Shown piece after piece: positions 27,710 to 35,219 of a DNA stretch of 64,000 bases; positions within the stretch are counted from its first letter, which is position 1; each line of letters begins with the position of its first letter. The stretch covers positions 248,001-312,000 of the forward strand of contig CAXXKX010000003.1 of the NCBI GenBank assembly GCA_963676655.2, read 5' to 3'. This DNA comes from G963676655 sp963676655 (lineage in GTDB: Bacteria; Verrucomicrobiota; Lentisphaeria; Victivallales; Victivallaceae). The position numbers were made by a program, and so were the translations under genes. The notes beneath the pieces are model-generated. The model was not told where the DNA came from, did no database searches, and worked only from the letters and a program-made list of their open reading frames with translations.

Positions 27710-28561
27710 ATGAATAATAAAAATGCTATTTTGTGCCATTATAAGTTTTCAAACCAGAAACCGATTATTTTCGGAGTTCATGAGCACAACCTGACTCCCG
27801 ATGCAGTCTTTGATATGCATTTATCTCCCGAAGTCGGAGTGGTGTTAAACGGCAGAATGGCTCGTTATTCCGGTGATAGTTACTCTGAGCTTACCCGCGG
27901 CGGCATTTGGACTACCGGCATGCTGGAGCCTCACGGTAGACAGGCTTTGGAACCCGGCAGCAAAACAGCTGTTTTTATTATAAGTCCTGACTTCTTCACC
28001 AACACTAATATTCCCGGCGTGGACAATCATGTTTGGCAATTACCGTTCAATACTCCACCCCAAAAACGCCCGATTCTAATTAATGAGGAATTTGCGGTAA
28101 TTATAGAGAGTTTACTCCTGGATTTGACAAACAGTGATTTTTCCGAGTTGTTCAAACACGCAAAAACCAACTTCACCTTACTTGAAATTATCCTTCGTGT
28201 AAATCAACTTGGCAAATTCAAACCCGGCAAAAAAAACAAGGCTGCCGGCGACTTCAGCAGATTACAACCGGCCTTGAATCTCATTTTCAGTTCTCCCCAG
28301 GCCATAAATACTGAAGAAGCAGCCAGTCTTTGTAAATTATCATCCTCTCGTTTTTCCCAGCTTTTCTCTGCTGCGACTGGACAGTCTTTTAGCAAGTTCT
28401 CTCTTAGACATCGTTTGAGCCAGGTGGCACATGAACTCAAGGCGACCGGTTTATCCCTTGACGAGCTGGCTGAGAAATGGGGCTTTACTGACAAAAGTCA
28501 TCTGGTGCATCGTTTCAAAGAACACTATAAACTAACTCCTGTTGCTTATCGTAAAAGCTGA
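27710..28561 (+). CDS. AraC-family regulator, probable activator of the island regulon
   Basis: 283 residues. The N-terminal sensor has VFDMHLSPEVGVVLNGRMARY and a WTTGMLEPHG strand. The C-terminal domain has two helix-turn-helix motifs (INTEEAASLCKLSSSRFSQLFS and LDELAEKWGFTDKSHLVHRFK) and the end LTPVAYRKS. I chose the ATG at 27710. An upstream TTG at 27680 would overlap the operator. It is divergent from the GH4 operon and upstream of the 28741 operon. Both promoters, and the one at 33660, share paired TACAACA-like half-sites, so it is the likely regulator of all three. Confidence 0.9.
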   Translation: MNNKNAILCHYKFSNQKPIIFGVHEHNLTPDAVFDMHLSPEVGVVLNGRMARYSGDSYSELTRGGIWTTGMLEPHGRQALEPGSKTAVFIISPDFFTNTNIPGVDNHVWQLPFNTPPQKRPILINEEFAVIIESLLLDLTNSDFSELFKHAKTNFTLLEIILRVNQLGKFKPGKKNKAAGDFSRLQPALNLIFSSPQAINTEEAASLCKLSSSRFSQLFSAATGQSFSKFSLRHRLSQVAHELKATGLSLDELAEKWGFTDKSHLVHRFKEHYKLTPVAYRKS

Positions 28562-28631
28562 ATTTGAAAATATTTATTAAATCAATTTTTCCTCTATTCT
28601 ATCAAATATTTTTCGTATTATTCCCGAAAAG

Positions 28632-28696
28632 TACAACAGTAATTAAAAAACATACAACAATATTTCGTTGATTTTTCCATCATATTCTTCTAAAAT
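28632..28696 (+). promoter_or_regulatory. AraC-type promoter of the 28741 operon
   Basis: TACAACA (28632-28638), 14 bp, TACAACA (28653-28659), 8 bp, -35 TTGATT (28668-28673), 17 bp, -10 TAAAAT (28691-28696). The half-sites are identical to each other and 21 bp apart start to start. Confidence 0.78.
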
Positions 28697-28740
28697 ACTT
28701 TCATGTTTTTTATATTAAAATAAATTATGAAAGCTTAGCA

Positions 28741-30699
28741 ATGAATAAGAAAAAAGCTATCTGGTGGTTTTTCCCGTCTTTATTAGAACCATGCGATGGA
28801 CCATGGGGTGCATTGAGTGATTTCGGTCATGATACTGTGCTTACATGGCGGGGAATCATCGACTGGGCCGCGAAACTTAATGTTTCTCAGATCATCACCG
28901 GAATAGAGCCTTACTCAAGTGACCGGGTTTATAATCAATGGGGTTTTCATTATGTATGCCATTTTCCTGACGATTACCATGCTCGCTGCTTTGACGAAGA
29001 AACCATCAACCGGAATATAAAGGCAGTAAGAGATATCTGCTCTTACGCAAAAGAGAGAAATCTCATTATAATGTTTCACCATTATAATCTTATGGCTCCG
29101 GAAAGATGGGTCAAGGCACATCCTTCCATCCTGAAAAAATACAATGACATCAACGATCCGGTCTGGGGACGGGGTTTCCGTAATGATCGTATGGGATTCA
29201 TTGTTTCAAATATTTGCTGGAACGAACCGGAATATAAAAGTTTTCTACATCGCTGCTGGGAGGAAGTATTTACCAATATTCCGGAACTTGGAGGGGCCAT
29301 GATAACAGCCGGTGAATTTAATTACTGCGGCTGTGACGAATGTACCGGAGGCAGTAATGCCCACATTTTCCAGAATTCGGAAAATTCGGATGAAGACAAA
29401 GCGGCCGTGACAAAGGCCCTCAGGCTGAAAAAAAGAGGGGAAATGTGTCTTGACCTCATAAACTCATTTACTGGAGAAATGAAGAAACTTGGTAAAGAGG
29501 CTATTGTGCGTACCTGGGTTATGAGCGAGTGGGTCGACCTACTGCCTAAAGGAATAGACTACGTGGCAAAGTACTCTGTCTTTGATGCCTGCTGGGGTGG
29601 GCCGGATCCGGTAATCAACCAGTGGTTGGACGCAGGGCACAAAATGTGGGAAAGCGTGGCGATTGAAGCTGAAAACTGTGGCCCGGTCATCTGGCACGAC
29701 GAGGAATGGTGCAAAGCGACCGGAAGGAAAAATAATGCTTTAGACCTCCAGGGGTGTATTATCCATATCAATACCCAATGGGGGCACAAAGGGCATATTG
29801 CCTCTTTTACGGCATCTCAAAATATCACCCGTTTACTTGAAAGCCTGGAGCCTGCGACTGATAAAAAATATTCTGTAAGGGAATTTAAAAATTTCTTTGG
29901 CGAGGAAATTGGCGAAAAGATATTCCTGGCCGCTAAGCTAATAGCGACGTTTCCACTTCATATGACTGCGACAGTTCACCTCAAACGAGAAGGTTTTTCA
30001 TATGGCATGCCGCCATGGTTTGACGGTAACTGGCGCTGGCCGGGGGTGCTTGGCAGTTCACGTTATGAGCCGGAGCCATGGGCCAATCCGGAGGATTTGA
30101 CGACGATTTACGAAATGCTTGAAGCCGTCAGGAATGATCCGGAAAACTATCAGAATATTATCAAACTGGAGTCTAAAAACGCGATAAGCCGATGTGATGA
30201 AATTGCTCAATGGAGTTGCGAAGCACGAAAAATACTTGAAAATATTCCAATGCAAGATTCCGCACTAGTCCGAAGTGAATTGAAAGCACTTAACGCATCC
30301 GCCCTGATTGCTAAATATTCGGCCGCTGAACATGCAGAAGTGTTGCGAGCCCGATTGGCCTGGGAAGCCGTAAAAAATCTTGACGAAGAAGATGCTGTCG
30401 CTGCCGCACGTCAAAACGCCGCCAAATGGTATGCCGGAGCCATTAAATACTTACGAAAACAGATTGCCTGGGGACTGGAACTCAATCGTGTTTATCCTGA
30501 CCTGATAAGCCACATTGTTGAATCGCATGAAACCTTTAATCGTTTAACGATGGCAACCCGTTTACGTATTCGTGAAGAGGAGCTTCGTCGCATTGAGACT
30601 GTTGAAGGTCCGGATTGGGAAGATAAGATGACTGTCAACTTCTGGGATCATCTGCCGAATTCTATAGGCAGCAAAGCGTGTCCAGGTAAGTTTGAATAA
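28741..30699 (+). CDS. Unknown TIM-barrel-type protein, probable glycoside hydrolase
   Basis: 652 residues without a signal peptide. The first 400 residues alternate strands and helices with Trp/His/Glu-rich strand ends (ITGIEPYSSDR, IIMFHHYN, GGAMITAGEFNYCGCDEC, VIWHDEEW), as in alpha-glucuronidase- or GH20-like barrels. The Cys cluster at about residue 197 (CGCDEC) resembles those in two other island proteins. The C-terminal 250 residues are helical and rich in Ala/Glu. It starts an operon with the GH63-like gene 9 bp downstream, under the shared AraC-type promoter. I cannot assign a family with certainty. Confidence 0.65.
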   Translation: MNKKKAIWWFFPSLLEPCDGPWGALSDFGHDTVLTWRGIIDWAAKLNVSQIITGIEPYSSDRVYNQWGFHYVCHFPDDYHARCFDEETINRNIKAVRDICSYAKERNLIIMFHHYNLMAPERWVKAHPSILKKYNDINDPVWGRGFRNDRMGFIVSNICWNEPEYKSFLHRCWEEVFTNIPELGGAMITAGEFNYCGCDECTGGSNAHIFQNSENSDEDKAAVTKALRLKKRGEMCLDLINSFTGEMKKLGKEAIVRTWVMSEWVDLLPKGIDYVAKYSVFDACWGGPDPVINQWLDAGHKMWESVAIEAENCGPVIWHDEEWCKATGRKNNALDLQGCIIHINTQWGHKGHIASFTASQNITRLLESLEPATDKKYSVREFKNFFGEEIGEKIFLAAKLIATFPLHMTATVHLKREGFSYGMPPWFDGNWRWPGVLGSSRYEPEPWANPEDLTTIYEMLEAVRNDPENYQNIIKLESKNAISRCDEIAQWSCEARKILENIPMQDSALVRSELKALNASALIAKYSAAEHAEVLRARLAWEAVKNLDEEDAVAAARQNAAKWYAGAIKYLRKQIAWGLELNRVYPDLISHIVESHETFNRLTMATRLRIREEELRRIETVEGPDWEDKMTVNFWDHLPNSIGSKACPGKFE

Positions 30700-30707
30700 A
30701 AATAAAC

Positions 30708-33431
30708 ATGAGTACAGGCAACTTAAAAATAGAAGCTGAATGGGGGCCTTTCTCCCCGGTTTATTTGGGGATCTCCCATATTTTAGATAATGATAAAGGC
30801 ATTATGGCGGATATCCCGCTATTCATAGGAAGAAGCAGGCCAGTTGCGGTCGTATTGCCTGAAAATACTTTTGATTATTTTCAGAATGTCGACACTGGAG
30901 AGCGCATTACAATTGTCAAAGCCATGCCTGAAAATGTGGCTGAAGATTATTCTTCCTATTCTCTGCGTTATTTTCTCGACCCTCATGGAGATACTGCTTT
31001 AGTCAGCTTCAAACAGAAAAGTCCCCGGCAAATTAACTGTGATATTGAATTCCATAACTCTTCGGATGAAGACCGTCAATATTTTTTCGGATTGGGTTTG
31101 ATGGTTGATGACAACCGTAAAAAAGTATTTTTAAAAAAATCTTTACGTGCCTGGTGGCTTCCGGCCCGGAACTATGTCAGTATTGATGCCTATCAGAAAG
31201 CGTTTGGAATAGGCTGTCGTCAGTGTCTGACCAGAGTTTTCAACTGGGGCGTTGAAGATCAGGTTTTAGCCCAGGCGTTTGGCGGCTGGATGGAAGACAA
31301 GGTTACTTATCGGATGAGGCTGCCGAAAGCGTTGTATAACGGATATATCTATTTTCGCTACATCAAATACGGAACGATTGAACAAAACTGGGAAATTGCA
31401 ATAAACGGTAAAGCCACAAGCTTTTCTTTTCCGCAGACTTGGGCGATTCCCGGAGGCGGATGGGGCAAGAATCGTGATGACTACAAAGAGTGGCGTCTTC
31501 TGAGAGTCCCGGTTGGGAACATTTCAACTACGGATATTAAAGTTGAGTTGTGCCCCCTTGACGCTCCCGGAAATGATACGGCGCGAATATGGCTGGACGG
31601 CATGTTGTTCAGCGAAGGTCTCCTTGCGGACGATTCCGGGAAGGCCCGTCTTCTCTCAACAGAATTGGTTGATGAACCGCTTGCTGAAAATTCGTATATT
31701 GAGTTAGAGGAGCATGATAATTATTTTGCCGGATTCAATATCATTATTGAAAATGAGCGGACTCATCGTGTTACATTTAAAACCGACAATATTCCACTAA
31801 AAGCTCGAAACGGAGATGGCTCTTTCATAGGCCATTTACGCAGTCTATTCTATCCGGGGGAAGGCAAGGCCGAGCGCGATGCGAATGTTGCGTCATGGGG
31901 TAAGGTTGACAGTTCATTCATTACGGTCTCTGCCGGCGCCCGAAAAGTCGTTTCCTGCTCTCTGGAACTTGAAGGCGAAGCAGAAAAGTCTGTAAACATT
32001 TTGCCGGATAATTCAAATAAGTTTTGCAGCAATACACCCGATACTCCTTATTCTGAAATGATCGCCAGGTTAAAAGACGTGCTTCTTTACAACATTAATT
32101 ACCCTTTTAAAATTAATGGGATCAATTCATTCTACTACGTTCCGGCTAAATATTTCCCCCTGCCTTACTCCTGGGATGGTGGATTTATTGCGTTGGGAAT
32201 GGCTTCATTTGTTCCTGACACAGCACTGAAGCAGATCAGATATTTTTTTGCAGATAAGAATTTAGACTATCCATTGCTATATTGCGGATCCCCTGTTCCA
32301 ACACAAATATATGCCCTTTGGGATATTTTTTCATCGACGCGGGATCTGTCTGTTCTTGCTAAATCCTTCTCTGGAGCTAAAAGAATGTATGATTTTTATC
32401 TGGGTAGAACTCCGGGAAGCCTGGTAAACGCTGGCAATGACGGCCTGTTAAGTACTTATGCCTATTGCTACAACCTGGGAATTGACGATCATCCAATTCA
32501 GCGCTGGGGAGAACACAACAACATAACCCGCCAAGGGCTTTATTCGATTATCCTGATGACTCAGATTCTGCGTATCGCAAAAATCATGCGTAACATAGCA
32601 TTCCTCATTGATAAATCTGACGATGTAAAACAATTCAGCTCTGACATAGAACGGCTCACGTCAATTATAGACGGAGATATGTGGGATGAAGAAGGCAACC
32701 TATACTGCTGGTTGTATAAAAGTGAAAATGGGATAAAACCTCTATTTCTGGATGGTTGCGCAGGAGATCGATCAATATGTACCTTTTTGCCGCTTTTCAG
32801 CGGATTGTGCAGTCATAAACGAGAATTGCTCGATCATATGCTGGATCCAGACAGGTTCCTGACAGAATCCGGCATTTCTTCAGTTGACATGCGAGCGGGG
32901 TATTATGATCCGCATGGGTACTGGAATGGGGGAATATGGCCCGTTATGCAATGGTATGTCTGGAGAGGTTTACTGGAAGCTGGAGAGCTTGAAACAGCCC
33001 GTGAGGTGGCAGAGAAGATTTTAAGTACCTGGAATTACGGATTTAAGAGTAATCACTATCTGGGAGAGCATTTTAGAATAGTTTCCGAATCGACCGGCGG
33101 AGTTCCTAATTTTGGCGGATTAAGTGCAGTTTTGCTGCCGATGCATGAAGCATATTTCAAAAAATATCAGGTCACGACTCCGTACGATGTTATTATTCAG
33201 GATAAATCCGTTGATAAAATAGCGGATACTGTTTCCTTATTAATTACCGCACCATTTTTGTCCGGTCCGGATTATTCTTTCCTGATCAATATGGGACAAG
33301 GCGGACGGAAATATCAAATTATTATCAATGGGCAATACCATGACTTGCTTCGCGCTGATGATTTCGGACATATCTCGGCAAAACTACCCGGTCCTTCAAG
33401 CAGGGAAGAAATAAATGTCATCCCTGCTTGA
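30708..33431 (+). CDS. GH63-like (alpha/alpha)6-barrel glycosidase
   Basis: 907 residues. The N-terminal 450 residues are beta-rich and include a sugar-binding sandwich. The C-terminal domain is an (alpha/alpha)6 barrel with signatures close to GH63/GH37: YSWDGGFIALGMA (about residue 487), MWDEEGNLYCW, DPHGYWNGGIWPVMQWYVWRGL (about residue 738) and a late STGGVPNFGG. GH63 enzymes hydrolyse alpha-glucosides such as glucosylglycerate or alpha-glucosyl-mannosides; specificity here is unknown. No signal peptide. The stop codon lies within a stem of complementary 10-mers (33397-33406 and 33421-33430). Confidence 0.8.
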   Translation: MSTGNLKIEAEWGPFSPVYLGISHILDNDKGIMADIPLFIGRSRPVAVVLPENTFDYFQNVDTGERITIVKAMPENVAEDYSSYSLRYFLDPHGDTALVSFKQKSPRQINCDIEFHNSSDEDRQYFFGLGLMVDDNRKKVFLKKSLRAWWLPARNYVSIDAYQKAFGIGCRQCLTRVFNWGVEDQVLAQAFGGWMEDKVTYRMRLPKALYNGYIYFRYIKYGTIEQNWEIAINGKATSFSFPQTWAIPGGGWGKNRDDYKEWRLLRVPVGNISTTDIKVELCPLDAPGNDTARIWLDGMLFSEGLLADDSGKARLLSTELVDEPLAENSYIELEEHDNYFAGFNIIIENERTHRVTFKTDNIPLKARNGDGSFIGHLRSLFYPGEGKAERDANVASWGKVDSSFITVSAGARKVVSCSLELEGEAEKSVNILPDNSNKFCSNTPDTPYSEMIARLKDVLLYNINYPFKINGINSFYYVPAKYFPLPYSWDGGFIALGMASFVPDTALKQIRYFFADKNLDYPLLYCGSPVPTQIYALWDIFSSTRDLSVLAKSFSGAKRMYDFYLGRTPGSLVNAGNDGLLSTYAYCYNLGIDDHPIQRWGEHNNITRQGLYSIILMTQILRIAKIMRNIAFLIDKSDDVKQFSSDIERLTSIIDGDMWDEEGNLYCWLYKSENGIKPLFLDGCAGDRSICTFLPLFSGLCSHKRELLDHMLDPDRFLTESGISSVDMRAGYYDPHGYWNGGIWPVMQWYVWRGLLEAGELETAREVAEKILSTWNYGFKSNHYLGEHFRIVSESTGGVPNFGGLSAVLLPMHEAYFKKYQVTTPYDVIIQDKSVDKIADTVSLLITAPFLSGPDYSFLINMGQGGRKYQIIINGQYHDLLRADDFGHISAKLPGPSSREEINVIPA
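33397..33430 (+). terminator. Hairpin spanning the stop codon of the GH63-like gene
   Basis: A perfect 10-bp stem CAAGCAGGGA / TCCCTGCTTG with a 14-base loop. It has no T run, so it may stabilise the transcript end or only weakly terminate. Confidence 0.45.
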
Positions 33432-33486
33432 AAGCGCAAAAATCCTGTTTACTGATTGATGAAAGTGACTGAATATGCTGAAAATA

Positions 33487-33551
33487 AACAACGTTTAAAT
33501 GAAAAAATACAACGGCATGTCATTGATTATTCATATCTCATAGTCTATACT
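33487..33551 (+). promoter_or_regulatory. AraC-type promoter of the amidohydrolase gene
   Basis: AACAACG (33487-33493), 14 bp, TACAACG (33508-33514), 8 bp, -35 TTGATT (33523-33528), 17 bp, -10 TATACT (33546-33551). Spacing is identical to the promoters at 27620-27684 and 28632-28696; the half-sites are slightly diverged. Confidence 0.7.
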
Positions 33552-33659
33552 AAAACCAAGCTGAAATTGAATGAATAAAGTTTTTTCTAACTTATTATTA
33601 TAAAGTTAAGATCGTTTAAAACTGGATAAACCATAAGACAAAACCGGAGGTTAGAAATT

Positions 33660-34508
33660 ATGCGCATCGATGTCCATGCCCATGGATTACATGCTGAACT
33701 GGATGAAAAAACGGGAAAACGCGTACCGCCGGTTGTATCGGCCTGGCGAAATCCCGGCATCAGTCCCAAAGAACATATTGCATGTCACAATAAAAATGGC
33801 ATTGAAAAGGTTTTGTTGCTTGACCCTCCTGAAGTTGCTTTTGAACTTAAAGAAATTTTCGGTGATTTTGTCTTACCATGTCCGCAGGTAATGATGGAAG
33901 AATGTTCTCCCGCAGAGATAGATGAATTATTGAGGCGTGGAGCCTGCGGCATAAAGTTCATTGCACCGATGCACCCTTATGGCGACAACCGTTATTTCCC
34001 ACTTTATAAGGTAATCTGTGAACATAATGCACTGGCGGTTTTCCATACCGGTTACCTTACTCATGATCATTTTGATCCTGGCGGAGCCGCGGCGCGTCCT
34101 GATTGGATTGATATCTGCAACATGCGACCAGCTCATCTTGACCGCATTACCCGGGCATTTCCTGATCTCAAAATTCTAATGGCCCATTTTGGTAATCCCT
34201 GGTGGGAAGAAGCATGGAAAATTATAAAAAGCAATAAAAATGTTTATGCGGACTTTTCCGGCGGAACGGCATATCGGAAGTCACTAAACATGTGGCGGGA
34301 GATGTTCGCGCCGAACGGAGAACTGGACACCCAGGCCGTATCTAAGTTATGCTATGGTTCTGATGCGTCTATGTTTTGTCCGGAGGACTTTTCCTATTTG
34401 CCTTTGATTGAATTTTATGAAAAATTCTACGATGTACTGGATTTGCCTGACGATATTCGGCAAAAAATTGATCGTAACAACATTTCCATGTTATTGCAGC
34501 AACCGTAA
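33660..34508 (+). CDS. Amidohydrolase-2 family (TIM-barrel metal-dependent hydrolase)
   Basis: 282 residues. The N-terminus RIDVHAHG supplies the HxH metal ligands. FHTGYLTHDHF, ILMAHFGNPWW and the late CYGSDASMF (metal Asp) complete the amidohydrolase-2 pattern. Relatives are decarboxylases or lactonases/hydrolases of sugar acids, such as 2-pyrone-4,6-dicarboxylate lactonase-like proteins. A lactonase role in the uronic or deoxy-sugar route would fit but is inferred. GGAGG lies upstream of the ATG. It has its own AraC-type promoter of the island regulon. Confidence 0.85.
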   Translation: MRIDVHAHGLHAELDEKTGKRVPPVVSAWRNPGISPKEHIACHNKNGIEKVLLLDPPEVAFELKEIFGDFVLPCPQVMMEECSPAEIDELLRRGACGIKFIAPMHPYGDNRYFPLYKVICEHNALAVFHTGYLTHDHFDPGGAAARPDWIDICNMRPAHLDRITRAFPDLKILMAHFGNPWWEEAWKIIKSNKNVYADFSGGTAYRKSLNMWREMFAPNGELDTQAVSKLCYGSDASMFCPEDFSYLPLIEFYEKFYDVLDLPDDIRQKIDRNNISMLLQQP

Positions 34509-34642
34509 AAATCGGAATAAAATATTACAGTGTTAACTGGAACCGGACAGGGCAAAAAATGATTATAAACCAATGAATATTACATTACAATTGAATATGA
34601 TATACACAATAAACCAATTAACTATTTAATAAGGAAATTACA

Positions 34643-35176
34643 ATGAAAAACCTGATAAAATTAAAAATGATAACTGTTTTGACCTGTGGGATAATCGGGC
34701 ATTTTGTCTCAGCTCAGGATTTGGACAAAAAGGTATTCGAGGACAAATTCGAAAAATATAATCAGTGGTCGCAAAATCCCGCAAGCAAAACCGCCAAGTA
34801 TGGAGGAGGCGGTAAATTTTCTTTGGTTGACTCCGGAAAAGAAGGTAAATGCCTGAAAGTGATCACCAATGAAAAACAAACTTTTATGATGAACATGAGA
34901 AAGCCTTTTTTTGCTCAAAGCGGAAAAAAGCTTAGTATCAGTTGGTTTGCGAAAGGCACAGGGACTGTCCAATTTGTTATCATGGGCAGGGGTAAGAAAA
35001 TTAGCTGGTATACTACCAGAAAAATTAAAATCGAAAACAAGGAATGGAAAGAATATTCCGTAATTGTATCCTTAAGCCCAAAAAAGGAAGGTCCATTCGA
35101 AAAGGCCGTAATCCGTATGAATGTATTTCCCGGTGCGGATATTTTGATTGATGACATGGGAATTAAACTTAATTAA
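34643..35176 (+). CDS. Small secreted carbohydrate-binding-like protein
   Basis: 177 residues: a signal peptide (basic start, hydrophobic core, cut near FVSA-QD), then a single beta-sandwich. Features such as KLSISWFAKGTGTVQFVI and the end VFPGADILIDDMGI are typical of CBM4/9/16-like jelly rolls. No catalytic domain is present. It may bind the glycan at the cell surface. AAGGAA lies before the start. A similar fold ends the DUF4838 protein at 43253 and forms the protein at 45872. Confidence 0.7.
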   Translation: MKNLIKLKMITVLTCGIIGHFVSAQDLDKKVFEDKFEKYNQWSQNPASKTAKYGGGGKFSLVDSGKEGKCLKVITNEKQTFMMNMRKPFFAQSGKKLSISWFAKGTGTVQFVIMGRGKKISWYTTRKIKIENKEWKEYSVIVSLSPKKEGPFEKAVIRMNVFPGADILIDDMGIKLN

Positions 35177-35219
35177 ACAGTTGCTCCTGTTTCAAGAATA
35201 TGATGGATATTGATCTAAG

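Noticed and set aside
34580..34620. A fourth AraC-type promoter before the 34643 gene
   Set aside because: TACAATT occurs there, but it overlaps the only possible -35 box and the 8-bp spacing and second half-site are absent.
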